Shown one piece after another: positions 34,450-47,700 of a stretch of 64,000 nucleotides of DNA (the first letter of the stretch is position 1; the number at the start of each line of letters is the position of its first letter). Location: contig JAIWNE010000045.1 of NCBI GenBank assembly GCA_025331445.1, positions 1 through 64,000 on the forward strand, read 5' to 3'. The translations under genes and the position numbers were made by a program. The stretch comes from Blakeslea trispora (Eukaryota; Mucoromycota; Mucoromycetes; Mucorales; Choanephoraceae). Under the pieces are notes generated by a model that had not been told where the DNA came from, searched no databases, and was given only the letters and a program-made list of their open reading frames with translations.

Positions 34450-37400
34450 TTAGCAATTGTTGCTGCCGTATTCATTCTGAGCTTGTTCTTTCTTTCGTCG
34501 AGCAACACTGTCCTCTAGTGAATTGCAGTAGTTTTGGTATTTGATAATTTCATGCAGCATGTACTTGGACTTTGCTTCCCAATTAGCCATAGCTCTAGAA
34601 TGATTCTGGCATTTGTTGTGAAACTAATTTGAAAGAGAACGTGAGCAAAAGAAAGAACATATACTAAGGAGGTAATGATCTCATCCATACCTTGACTTGA
34701 ATTTTCTTTTTGATCTCACGATGGTCATTAATCTCTTCGTTTAGAAGGTCCACGTATTTCTGCAATGCCTCCAGCTGGGCCTCTTCATCAAGTACACTTG
34801 GAATCATTGTAGGTGCTGCAGGTGTCCAAACGGATACATTGACCGAGTCAGGATTCTCTGTGTACTTTCCAATGATCTTCTTGCCTTTTTCAATAGCATC
34901 CAAATCAAGAACAACATCATCTAGACAGCTTCCCCAACCATATTCAATATTGCCTACTCCGCCTTGAAGAGGTTCTTTGCTTTGACGGGCAGCCCAATAG
35001 TTACACGTTGATACCCACTCCTGAATCTGCTCATTTGAAGTTGACTGAATGAGATACACACCACCATTAGATTGTTGAATAGCAAACACATGTGGTCTTG
35101 AGCGATTGTATCCAGGAGGAGGAAGTGCATTGGCCAAAGAATGACTCAGGTCGATTGTCTCCATCAGTTGCGAATAAGCCTATGTTGATAGAGTGTTTAG
35201 TCTCCTTTTTGTACCCAAAAAAAAAAAGTAGTACTTACAGCCCAACCACTATTTTCGTCTTGTTGAGAAGGACCACCATAGGATTGAGATGTATTTGTTG
35301 TGGTTCTGGAAAGAGTTTCAGTCAAGTTGGCAAAACTAGAACTACCAGATCTAAGCATATTGTATTTTCCTGAAAAAGTAGAATCGCTTCCTCCATCAGA
35401 TTGCATGCCATACATTTTTAGTTGGCCCTGTGTCACAATCAGCAAACACTCTTTCCATTCACGATGCTTTGCTTTTTGATTAGGACTCTCTAATAAATGC
35501 TTTCGCATGACAACACCTTCTTTTAGGTAGGGAGGGTGATTGTTGAACAGGGCATCAGAGTGGGAATCCATAAAGCTCATCATATGGCTTGAATTGGGTG
35601 ATAACAATCCACTGTGTGTGCTAGCAGAAGAAGAGGCCTTGGGTATAATGATTCCAGATGAATTATTAAGCGATCCGGTGGATATGATGGACTCTCTACG
35701 TCTATAAGATTGTGCGGTACGTGTACTGGTTACATACTGCTGATGGGTAGTGGAGCTTGTACTTTTCCTAGGCTACATGAAGAATAGTAAAAGTGAACGA
35801 TGAGAACCTAATGAATACAAAGCATCGCAAAGTTAAATTACCACTGGCTCCTCTTGAATATGTAGACTATCACGAACATTTGAATTTTTGTACATCATCG
35901 TGTTTAAGCTGCGTTTGATGTCAATCATTCGCTTTCCTCCAATCATGCTCATGCGCTTACTGCCTGATGATGCAGAGAGCAAGGAACTGTTGTCTGAATT
36001 GATGTTTTGAGTGTCATGTTGATTTTGATGTTGAGTTGGTTGTAAGATTTGATAATTTTTGACAGAGACATACATATCCTAATGTAACGCTTAATTATCG
36101 AAAATTCAAATTAAGCTTCTAGCTTCTTTTTTCCCTTTTTTGGTACCTTTAAATAAGCTTCGATGTGTGCCTCCCAAGCAAGAACATAGCTTTGACTTTT
36201 AGGACTCTCTTTTAACACGGATTGAAACTGTTCTCTGATGGTTGCCATCGTGTTTTTTACAAAAGCTTGTCTTGTCATTTTCGTATGGTTTCCTTGAGCA
36301 ACATGTAAATCGGTATTCAGTAGAAGCAGTGAGTATACAACAGCATAAACTACATCTATATGCACCGGAAAAATCAATCAGACATTGCTCTATCTACTGC
36401 CTTCTCTCTCCTTGATTTTTTGTTACGAACCTGCACTACCAAAAATAGTTTTGGGGTTGCATTCCCAGTATCGCTTTGCAAAAGCTTCTAAAATACGGTC
36501 GATCTGTTGAGCTTCTGCACGAAAGTATAATTTCGAGCACACTTTTCTATACACGGAATGAGTTTTTTTTTCTGTGACAAGACAATTTTCCTATTTTGGC
36601 TTGTTACCTGAAAGCGCTATCCAATCTCATGGTTGCAAATTCGAAATATTTCATGTACTCATGCAGTGTGCTTGTATTCAAGGGTTTACTATTTATATCA
36701 GGAGTACAAATTCAATTTATCAAATACGTATCACCATTTCTTTTCTTAGAAAAACGTACCTTTGCCCTAACCATTCTGCTATTCTTTCCGATTCAACAAA
36801 GCTACTATCTTCATACCATAAACGAGCGGCACATTCTTGTGGATCATTCATATCCACCTCTTGGCTAGTAGGCTCTGACTTTTTGGTATCCTCCTTGACC
36901 TCTGGTGCATTATCTATTATTGCGCTTGGTTGGGGTTTGGGCGGAAGTGGCCCTTGCGGAAGAGGACGCTGAGGAGGTAGTTGGTAACTCAAATCCTTTT
37001 CTGGCACCGCTAAAGGAGTATTAAACGAGACCGCTAATGTGTTTGGCTGCTGCTCGTTTGCCTGTTGGTGTATTTGTTCAGGAGGTTTTGTTAGCTTTAA
37101 TTGTCCTTGTCCGCTATGTCGCTTCCAGTTTATCATTGATTGTGCCACATCTTCTGGAGGAGGTCTACTTCTACGACGTTGCTTTTTGTTGTCTTTTGAC
37201 ATACCATCAGGCATCATCATACTCATCATCAAACCTCCAGCACTTCCATAGTGTCCTCCACTCAATCGTTTAGACAATCGAGCTTCTGTCCTCTCTCGCT
37301 CTATATCCTCTTGAGATACACCAGTTGCATCAACAAAAATATCGGCTTGATTGTCGCTACTGTCCTCGTCTTCATCCTCGTCATAATTCTCATCATCATC

Positions 37401-38556
37401 TTCCTCAGAAGATTCAATGACAACAAGCTTGGCAGGGCTTCTTGTTGACATATTGGCCTCTATGATGTGTATCAAATCGGCGTTTGGTATAGTCTCATTC
37501 TCTTTATTAGCTTGCTGTTCTTTCTCATTCAAATCGGCAATACTGGTAGAAGCTGTGAGAACAACACTGTCAGAAGAGCCATCATCGCCGAAAACAGAAT
37601 CAGATCCAAATGTACTATAAATAGAATACGATCCTGTCGATTTTCGTGTTGAAGCATTTGACCATCTGGAAGCATTGGGTGCCTGTGTCGCCTTGGCACT
37701 CTCTTGACTATAAGCTGAAGACTGTCGTTCCCCAATCTCGTATCGACTCTTTTGAGTGTTACTTATCTGACCAGAAGAGTTGTCTTCATTGGATTGGGAG
37801 GACTCTGTCTGTCGAAAATCTAAACCGAGTTCTTGATGTCGAGAAGATGGAAATTCGAGCGGAGGCAAGGGCTCGAAGCTTTCAGTTTCCGCCGTGCTTT
37901 TAGTAGCTGGCACAGTTGAATTATCCAGTCTCTTTTGATTATGTATAGGGAGATCATTATCCTTTTTTTCGATCGACTTGCTGCCATTTCTCTTGAAAAT
38001 ATTTCCAAAACCTCTCACAGTATTTTGCCCGACATTGGTTTGGTTTGTGTTATCTGGTATATCCTTTATATAATAATACGTTAATACATGTTGCAGAAAA
38101 AAAAAAAGACGATAAAGAGTAGCTACTCACCTTTTTCGGTGAGTCCTTTGTCAGTTCTTTATCTGTAACTCCTAAAACAAGCTCATATTTTTTTCTTGCC
38201 ATTGCTGGCATTGCTGCTGCAGGTATCGTTTCTGTTGGCGATGTCAATGGTGTATCAATGGTGAATCCTGACATTGTGTTTGAAGAGGAATTGATAGGCT
38301 TTCGCTTTATTCTCTGCTGACCATTGATCTGTGGTAATGTAGATGAAATATAACTCGATGCAGAGCTAGTAGGAGAGACAACAGTAGGTGCAGGTACTGG
38401 TGTAGTGTTGGTGGTAGATATGAGCCGAGATAGAAAGGTACTACCTTTTGATTTATTACTGCTCCATATGGATGATGCATTTGAGTCTATCTTTAGAACA
38501 GATGATGTATCGGAGGCTGAGAGTGATCTTCTTCTATAGTTTTCATTGACACTCAT
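34450..38556 (-). CDS. ARF guanine-nucleotide exchange factor with Sec7 and PH domains
   Basis: Nine exons on the minus strand: 38556-38131, 38063-36760, 36670-36608, 36546-36431, 36355-36147, 36078-35842, 35772-35239, 35179-34691, 34623-34450; 1183 aa. The first 550 residues are Ser/Thr/Pro-rich and disordered. The Sec7 domain (about 555-705) reads IAEWLGQSTLHEYMKYFEFA, FRAEAQQIDRILEAFAKRYW (the glutamic-finger Glu is present) and VVYSLLLLNTDLH. A PH domain (about 857-1026) starts KEGVVMRKHLLESPNQKAKH and ends EWVSTCNYWAARQ, followed by a coiled coil. The order Sec7-PH-coiled coil resembles EFA6/PSD or fungal Yel1/Syt1-type exchange factors acting on ARF GTPases at the plasma membrane or Golgi. 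The exact orthology is undecided. Confidence 0.92.
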
Positions 38557-40253
38557 GGTATAAATACATGTATAAAGTTAAACAAAAGAAAAAAAAGAGA
38601 GCCAGAAAAAAACTCCCCCAAATTTAAGAAGGAAAAAAAAATAAGGGAACACAAAAGAATTATACTAAATTACAGTGGAAGCACAATAAAGTTTCTCGTG
38701 TGACAATTAAGAAACTAATACTTTTTATCAGTATTGGTATAAGCACACATGTAGATTTCATTGTCCAAGCTACGATACGCATAAGAAAGAAAGCAATGTA
38801 TAGAGTATGCATATGTTCCTTTTCTGCCCCTGAATAGCAATATTTCTTTATTACTGTTGTCAAGTGACAACTGAAAGAGTGAGAAAATGTCTATTATTAA
38901 ACTTGTAAAAAGAACCCTATTGAGGTCAATTTCAGGTTTTGCTTGTTTTCTGTAGTTCCATGTTTTTCCCATTTGATGGGTCGTAGCTTTAGTAACAAAT
39001 GAAAAACACTACATGTTACTTACCAATCAAAACGCTTTCTTGTTGGAATTCATGCTTAAAGATCTGCAAGGTGTTGAATTGGTTTTTAATTTTCGATTCA
39101 TTGTCTTGAGTTGGTTTTGAATATTCAAGAGAGAATCATGCTTCTTCTTTTTTTTTTTCCTTTTAAACGAAAATTAATGGCGATCTTGAAGTAAGTTTTT
39201 CTTTGTTTCTTTGTTTCTTTCGTTACAATGTTAATTAATAAGAAGCAGAGAGAGAAAAAAAGAGCAAATACAATTGGCTTAGAAACAATGAACCCAATTT
39301 CAGCAGATGAGTTTACTCACGGCAATTTACTGAAGACAATTAAAAAAAAAAAGACAAGATATCAAGTACATGACTTGTACAAATTTATTAGCTTTTACGA
39401 CAAACTTCAATTTATTTAAACTTTTGGGCCATTGTGCCTGAAAAAAAAAAGCAATTTCACACTCATTTTACTGAAAAAGGAAGAGGTACGAATTCATAAA
39501 CAATGATGTGTTGCATACAAATAAGCTCATACGGTTTATCTTGCTTGTGTATTGTAACATAGAATTGCATATATGTAAAAAAGAGAGAAAAAAAAAAGAC
39601 AGATTCTGTATGTCTCTTTTATTTTTATTTTTTATTAATTTTCTTTTCTCGAATTAACTAACATCAGGATCAATTTAGGAAAAAGCTTTATTTTTTTGAA
39701 TCAAGAAAATTTCTCTTATTTTCTTTGGCTTTTAAAACCATATGAATGAAACCATGTTTTGTTCCAAAAATGACAAAACGTTTCTTTTTAAGATCATCTG
39801 TGAGCATTTGACATATAAAGAAATTACGCCTTGTGTAACTGTTTAGACTATCTCATAAGGTTCTTGAGACCAACTTTTCAATATTAAATTGCGCGCCTCT
39901 ATCTCAATTGAATGTTACTCAAACAGGTACTTCTCTCCTTCTAGCTTGGGTTTTATTCATGAAAAGAAAATCCAATAGCTACCAAGTATTGTTGAGTATT
40001 AGCCTAATTGATTGTTTCTTTTTCTTGGGATTTCTAGGTCGGTAGCAGTGAACAAGAAGAAGAACAAGTCTATTTTTGGTATTGTCTGTTTAATCAAGAG
40101 AAGTCTTAATACAGAAACTAGCAAAATGCTTTTTCTTTTTTTTTTCTTACAAAAGCTCATTATATAGCAGCAACCACAAAACTTAAGGAGGATGAAAAGA
40201 GAGAAATGCTTAATTGAGATACTGCAAGTCATACAGACACATTTTATCTAGTT
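38557..40253. other. 1.7-kb gene-free region
   Basis: AT-rich DNA between the Sec7 gene start and the NPL4 stop, both on the minus strand. It should contain the Sec7 promoter and the NPL4 3' UTR. Small open frames (38660-38972 minus, 39228-39419 plus, 39999-40232 minus) have no recognisable similarity or splice logic. No repeat beyond poly-A/T runs was seen. Confidence 0.4.
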
Positions 40254-42568
40254 TTATTCAGAAAGAGGAAGACCACACATTTCACAATTCTCATTTCTTG
40301 AAGAATTAGCAAAAGTACAATGTCTACAATTAATGAGTGCATTGCCGCTCAATGCCTGTCTATCATTAGAGGATGTAGTTGTGCTTGAACCTATAGGATG
40401 TTTTGCTAGCATGTGAATTTCTTTTTTTTTTCAATTTGATTTTGGCCATTAAAGGATAAAGAACTTACCTGCTTCTTTCACAATCATCTGCAATGTATGC
40501 CAACCGTTCATTGTGTCCAGTAAGCTCATATCGGCTTCTGGACTGAGGATGACCTTACAAAACTGCTCAAATTCTTCTGCTGATAGTATATCGAGAAAGT
40601 GAATAAAACACAAGACATGGAAATTGGCCAATTTGCTCTTTAATTCTTGAGGTGTGTTAGCAGAACGAATTGCTTTTGAAAGAGCTGAAACATCTTGGTG
40701 ATCAAGTCCCTCTCGATTTTCAATAGGAAAAGTCGCTTCTGGACTAAACAGAGGAGACGGGTTATGCGGGAAACCGTGTGTGACCTATCAAAAAGTAAGT
40801 GCACATGCCTCATTTTAAAATATACATATAGGATAAGACATTTCATACATTGACCAAAAGGTATTCAACTGGAAAAGTAGGCTTGGCAGGTTGCTTGACG
40901 AGCACATTGTATTCATTCTTAAACTTGTAGAACACTTCCGGAACGTATCGTTCATGAGGAATGCTGTCTTTCACACGCATAACAGAAGGCTTTCTACTGG
41001 CTTCAACAATACCTGCCTCGTTCAATGCAGTCAATGTATCAGACACCTGATAAGCTGTAACATCGATATTTCCATCCACATCACCAGAGGCAACACATGT
41101 CACAAATTTAGATCCAAATTTGCCTGTGATAGAATGTTTACTAGCATTGGGATGACGACGTTGCATTTCAGCAGCAAAGATGCATTCAACAGACGATAAA
41201 AAGTAAGAGTTGACATGACGCTTAGGTACTACACTTCCACTGCCAGTGCCATCATCTACTAAATCCGAGAAAATCATTCCAATCTTGGTCAATCCGCAAG
41301 CCTGTGCTACAGCATTGATTTTGGCTTCATCCTCCCATTGATCTGCTAGCTGAATACCGTCTGAATGATCTTGTTGAGGTGGTTCATAGATAGCTTCTAC
41401 AACAGCTTTGATACCCAAAGGTACTTCCGTATAAGGCTCATAACGGCCGTAAAGGTATCCAAAACGTTGCGAGCCAGAAAGACGCCAATAGTTCAGGAAG
41501 GAATCGATTAGAGACGCTGAAGAGAATTCGACATGATCGACCATACGATATGGCTTTTATCATTTGTTCATCCAAAAAAAAAAGAAAGAAAACTAATTAA
41601 TCTAGATGGTCCAATCGTTTGCTCTACTTTGCTTTGTCTACCTGACTTTGAAGTGTGATAGCACTGGGTTGACATTTTGTACAAATACCCTCTGGCCAAG
41701 GGGCATGGCCGCCAGAACATGGTACTTTAACCTTGAAATCCTGCTCGTCCAAAGGAGGTAGGTTGTTTCCAGGAGCTGCCGAGTTCTTTGAATGTTGTGC
41801 TGCACTATGCTGTCTCAAATAAGCATGAAATGACATGTGCTTGATCTTGTTTTCTTCTAAATAAGAAGCATCGTAAGGCTGTTGGAATACATGACAAAGG
41901 GAGCACATTGTTAGCTAATGATTAACAACACAATAGAACACCTTTTTACCTCTAAAGGCATACAATAGTCACACATGGCATTATCTCCATGACGACAGCT
42001 AACATTGCATGGATTAGCTTCGTCGTTCTCTCTCTTTGCTTGTTTTCTTTATCGTCTACTTACAACTTGGGATCCTTTTTGCGGTCAATAAGACCTCTCT
42101 GTTTCTCTAAATAGTCGTCTACTTCATCTTGTTTCACATTGGTATATGGAGAATCATTTTGAGTCTGTTTTTCTTGGCTAGGTTGTTGCTCTGATGAATC
42201 AGCAAATGATATATACACAATATCACCATGTCTATACATGCATTGTAAGTCATTTTTTCTCAAAATATCATTTCTTACTTTCTCATACCTTAATCCCATA
42301 GACTCTACTGGTGTCTCAGCTACCTCAGCCATACGTATCTCGCTAGGATTGTTCTGTGTCTTTCCCATAGTGATGCTATGGGCATTATCGAGTTTAAGAA
42401 TAGCTGCTATTTTCTGGGCCAGTGAGCCAAAAGTCTCTCCTGCACCGACTTCGACTCTATGCATGCCTTCTTTTGAACGTACACGAAGTAACTATTTTAT
42501 GTTTTTTGTTTAGAAAAAAGTTGGGCTTCTATACAAGCAACAGTAGTTCTAGATCTATCGTGTACCAT
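40254..42568 (-). CDS. NPL4: Npl4, ubiquitin-recognition cofactor of Cdc48/p97
   Basis: Eight exons on the minus strand: 42568-42566 (ATG only), 42491-42289, 42231-42064, 41998-41950, 41878-41642, 41553-40849, 40784-40469, 40390-40254; 605 aa, the family size. The N-terminus MLLRVRSKEGMHRVEVGAG is the UBX-like fold that binds Cdc48. CRHGDNAMCDYCMPLEPYD and the following Cys/His residues form the Npl4 zinc modules. HVEFSSASLIDSFLNYWRLS leads into RFGYLYGRYEPY, the MPN-like Npl4 domain. A C-terminal NZF finger, CRHCTFANSSRNENCEMC, binds ubiquitin. Npl4 works with Ufd1 and Cdc48 in ERAD and proteasomal extraction. A TAG lies immediately upstream of the exon-2 frame, which forces a separate first exon. 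Confidence 0.96.
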
Positions 42569-43406
42569 TTTGACTTATTTCAAGGATTCTGAATTTTTCT
42601 AAAGAAAAAGAACACGTATTTTTTTTTTTCGCATACGTATTTTCTAAAGTCAAGCGAGAGACATTGAGACACCGCATCATTCGCTTCCCGATCACTGTCT
42701 CTCTCTCTCTGTTTGATAATTTATGCACTGAGTCTCAAAAAACGGAAGGACATTTCACTAAGCTTTACATATCATAAGGAAGACTGCTCGAGTAATTGTT
42801 CATCACCTATAATACTTTTAATTTTTCAATGTGAATTTCAAGTGAGATCTTGATTCTTTTGAAATGATGAAAATCTACTGCTACTGCACCATTACCACTA
42901 GTAAACATTCTTTTTAAACATCATCTTGTTCAGCTGAGCCAGTCTCTCAAATATGAAAGATAAAAAGTAGTCATATTTGTAATAAGCAGAGAGGGAGAGG
43001 AAAAAAAAAGCAGAACCCGACTATCTTGAACAGACTCGGTTGATATTTCTTATGTATTCCACATATTCTCTCTTTCTTTCTTACAACTAGCAAGTCTTTA
43101 GGCAATTATGTCAGTGCAAACATTATGCTCTTGAGCTAGGTTTGCCACTTGAAAGATCAAAAGAAAGCAAAGAGAGATCAAGTGTAACTGGAACTCACTT
43201 CCGGAACCTGAACGGTTTTGGGAGTTTAAAAATCTAACCCAATTTGCTATTATTTTTGTTTTTTTTTTTCTGTAGCCTGAATTGCCTTGAACATAAAAAG
43301 CTATTTTCTTTTCTTTTCTTTTTTGTTTTTGCTTTTTCAAACAAGATACCTTTTTCTTGTATATACTCTCTCTCTTTTATCAAATATCCTTTATTTATTT
43401 TATAGT
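42569..43406. promoter_or_regulatory. Divergent region between NPL4 and SGF29
   Basis: About 840 bp between opposite starts. It includes a CT dinucleotide run at about 42699-42711 and pyrimidine tracts just before the SGF29 ATG (43305-43378). Minus-strand open frames at 43098-43455 are low-complexity and not called. Confidence 0.4.
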
Positions 43407-44638
43407 ATGGATCGCAAGTCTCGTACTTCTCGATCAGCAACACTAGACGAAACAAACGAAGAAGTTAATTTATGGAAGCAAATATGCAACGCACTGGCCA
43501 AACTTGAAAGTATCCAAAAAGATACTGCACACATAGTCACAAACATAAATCATATCCATACTTCATTGGATTCAACTCAAGGTAAGACTAATAAGTAAAC
43601 CAATAACAACAAAATAAATCAAAACTCTCTCCCTCCCCCTCTTCAATATTAGGTATTCCTGCCACTATTGGCCCAGAATTAGTTGAACACTATAAAGGCT
43701 GTATTGAGTTATCAAGCAGTGAAGTCAAGTAAATAGTCCTTAGTATCAAGAAAAGACCTTGATTATGTTATAACATTTTCATTTTGATAGAACCATTTAT
43801 GACATTATTGAAAAACTGTCTGTACTTGTCGCATTAAGAGATGCTTCAGAATACAATAATGGTAAAAAAAAAAGAGATGGTTGTTTTCCCTGTTCAATTG
43901 ACCTTTAACTATTGGAATAGTGATTGATTCAAAAAGAAAAAAGAGAAGAGTAGATCAAGAGGATTCCTTACAGTTGCATAAAAAGAATAAAACGTAAGCG
44001 AAAGAAAGAAAAAGAGGGGGGAAGTTGAATTTGGATTTGTAACTGGATTAGATCAAACCATATATTGTTACATGGCACATCTGTGGCTGCTAAGCAGCCT
44101 ACACAAAAGGATAAAAATGAAGAATGGATTCTAGCTGTTGTCATTAGTTACCATAACGACAAGAATAAGTAAGCTATCATTACTCTCCTTTCTTCCTTCT
44201 CTTTTATACTCATCCTTCATCTAGATATCAAGTAGAAGATGTAGATCAAGACGAATTTGGACAGAAACAGTAATCTTTTTCTCAACTAGACATGAATTCA
44301 AAATTGATGTTTCTTGTGTTAGGCGCTATATGCTACAACCTCGTAATGTGATACCTATTCCAAGTGGGGAAGAAGCTAAGCACTTGGTTGAATTAAATCC
44401 TGGTCAAGATGTATTAGCACTTTATCCAGGAACAACATGCTTCTATCGAGCTAAAGTAATATCACCCCCTTCCAAGGTAAAAGAAGCTAAAGACATCAGA
44501 GGACAAGTCAACTTATTTCTTACATAGAATAAAGACAGTAGTTTTATTGGTAATTACAAGGTTCAGTTTGAAGACGATAATAATGAAATCAAACATGTTA
44601 AACCCGGGCACGTTTTAGAGGTACCCAAGATGAAATAA
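43407..44638 (+). CDS. SGF29: Sgf29, SAGA-associated tandem-Tudor H3K4me reader
   Basis: Eight exons: 43407-43581, 43653-43728, 43791-43861, 43921-43993, 44052-44168, 44225-44269, 44323-44476, 44528-44638; 273 aa. An N-terminal helical part (NEEVNLWKQICNALAKLESI) precedes a basic linker (SKRKKRRVDQED). The C-terminal tandem Tudor domain begins at GTSVAAKQ and EEWILAVVISYHNDKNKYQV, then has YMLQPRNVIPIPSG and VLALYPGTTCFYRAKVISPP, ending YKVQFEDDNNEIKHVKPGHV. The LYPxTTxFYxAxV block is characteristic. The protein recruits SAGA to H3K4me2/3. The stop lies 74 bp from the convergent MED12 stop. Confidence 0.95.
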
Positions 44639-44712
44639 ATTTACAAAAGGGGAAGAGAGAGAGAGAGGGAGGAGAGAGGGTTTAGTGCAAACATATATAT
44701 ACACACGCACAC

Positions 44713-47700
44713 TTAAGGAAGCTCTCCTTCTTCCATCTCTACTTTTCTTTTTTTAGTCATGGTAACATTCTCCATGGAGTTGCCTTCTCTCAATCTATCT
44801 AGTGTTGAGATATGTTCATCTGTTGAACTGCCAAACCCAAATTTGAACCATTTGACATATGTGCTGTCTGTCCGTTTTAATTTCTTGGCTTGAAACAGAC
44901 TGAGATTGATAGGTGCATCATTATCATGAGGTGGATCACTGACATAATCCTCTAGCCATTCCCAAGGTTTGCTCTGTTCTAGGCAGCTGTCAATATGCTG
45001 TTGTTGTTGCTGAGGATCTGTAGCCATTGGCAGACCCAGAAGGGAAGAAGCAATCCGTGTGTTACTCAAGTAGATGTTGTGTGTCAAAAAGGGCATGATA
45101 CGCTTCACACGGCTATGAAACATGACTGGAATACATGCCAATTCACTATGCATTGAACCAAGCAAAACTAAGCTTGTCTTTTTCAATTCTTTTGGTACTT
45201 CTAATTTAAATGATAACTGTTAGTTGATCTTCTTATCGAGTATATAGAGGCATACTATTTACCATCAATAAGTAAAGAGACAAAATCTAAAGTAAATTCA
45301 AAAGAGCGTTCCTGACTTCCATTACCATGTACAATTGGATTCTAAAGAAGAAGAAAAAAAAAGAGAATATGAATGGTTTGAAGCATACAAAGGAAACAGA
45401 GATTGTCTTACACAGAGCAAAAGAACAAGGACACGGATCCAGTCCAGAATATGACATGCATCTTCTTTAGGATGCTCCCAGATCAGAGAAGCAAAAGGGA
45501 CCACCAAGCGCAAACGTATCAATAAACTGTAGTTTGATTTACACATGATTAAAATCACAGACTTCAAAAGGAATAGAAAAATAACATACCTATTTCGAAT
45601 ATCTTGCAAAGAGAGCTTTTTACCATCATCTATCATTTCATCTGTCATATTCTCAGGTAATCCCTCTGTCACAAGTAATGCAATAGCCATATCCTAAATA
45701 GATCTATAAGAAAAAACAGTTCTCCTCTAACAAATGATCTACTTACTGTATTGTTTTTAACTAGATGCAATGCATTAACAGCATCAGCATAACAAGCATT
45801 TGCATCTTGCATCACTTTATAAACAGCTAAACTATCTTTAAATCGATGAATCTGTTCAAACACAGTCTTGACCAGCTCAATCTTCTTCTCATTTGTCCAA
45901 ACATTTTCTGACAACATATGTTGTGTGATATTCAGGAACGATTGACTACGATAAGCAAACTTGGCAGAGTCAAACGTCTTACCAGGCTCTGTTAATTGCA
46001 TCAAAAGAACGTTATCTGGAAAGCTCTGAGAAGGATCTCCCTCTAACAGACGAGCACTATGCTGAAGAAGTTGAAGCAATACAGGCTCACGCAATTCATG
46101 AATAAGATTCTTAAAGAACTGAAATCGTCTCTGAACATCTGTTGTCTTGCCCTGGCTGTTTTGGTCTTCATTGGACAAGACAACATCATAAAAGAAATAC
46201 ACAAAGGACTGTAGATCCTTGTTGATGCTATCCGAGCCTGTGGGTGTGGCTACAATGGTATTGGTAGACGCTGTCATGTTGATAGCATCATCACCCAAGA
46301 TATGAGGATTGCCGGGATGCCCATCGGAAAGAGAGATATTGTCCAACAACAGATTGACCTGTACACGGCATTGCGCTTCATTCCATTGACTGACATTCAA
46401 AAAGACACGATGCAGTTTATCGACAAAATCAGGTGAACTGTCCTGAAGCATGCCCTGTTGACGCTCACTTGTCAAGTTGTTTCCGCCAATCAGCTCATCC
46501 ACGATATTCAACATCTTTTTCTTGATCCGCTTTTCCATCACAGCCTCAGCATCTCGAGCAGCAAAGCGCTGATAGACTCCATTCAGATCTCGAAGACAGG
46601 TTTGTCGGAACCAAGTGATTTGTAAGAGATCAGCTCGGAGCATCACAATTTCCTGCAACAGACTAGAACTCAACGGCAAGTTGGTAGCAATCAACACGAG
46701 ACGTTCCATCAATCCAAACATGGGTTCGATACGCTCTAGACTACTGGCCAGCTGAGACTGACGTTGTACCTGAAGACGGAAATATTCCTCAATACGTAGT
46801 TGCCATGGTACAATCATGGTCTCTTCATGTTTGGGTTTGTTTGTAGGCTGAACGACCAAGAGACGGATCAAGACAATCAAGTTTTGACAGAAAATGACCG
46901 ACTGAACATCTTCTGTATCGTACTGTTGTTGCTGCTGTCCTATCCTTTCGAACTCAAGCAAAGCATAGTCATGAATGATCTTGCTCAGACTGACCACATT
47001 GTAGGCCACCAAGACAGCCACAAACATAGGCACCCATGCACCCTTCTGATGCATGGCCTGAACGGCTGTTGGATGACGACATAACCATTCAACCACCATG
47101 GTATCTGCTTGACCTGTCAAGATAGTGGTATCGGCTACATCTTTCATGACCTGTGCAAAAGCTCGCACCAGGCGATAAAAGTGGAAAGGAACAGCCTGAC
47201 TCTCCTCTTGTAATAGATCACCCATGTTCTCTAGGATAGCACCGATCCAGCCGGTAGCCGTCTGAGAGGGTTTGCAGAGTATTTCAGAGACCATCTGCTG
47301 GGAAGAAGGAGAGGGATCTTTGGTTAGCTGAAAGAGCTCATGACGAATGGAGACATGACCCAAACCAGCTCGAATCTTGTATTTGACCTGTAAATCCTGT
47401 TGAAGCTGAGCACGGGCCACATTATCAAGTGTATGACCTTCTTGAACCAATTGAACCATGTACATCATAATACATCGCTCCCGATTGCCTCGACCCGAGA
47501 GAGCAGCATGTTTGGACCAGACAGCATGCACAACCCGTGGTCCATGGTTAGTCAGTTTCCAATAGTTGGCGTATTTGCGAAAGGAGTCAATGATATAAGG
47601 GAACATGGTACGGTCACTGGTCTTCTCAAGTGCCCAAAGGGTCATTTCCATCAAACTCAAGTAATCCTTGGCATAATCCATGATGCTTACCAAAGTAACA

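Noticed and set aside
39228..39419. 63-codon plus-strand frame in the 38.6-40.2 kb spacer
   Set aside because: No similarity, biased lysine content from A runs and no flanking exons.
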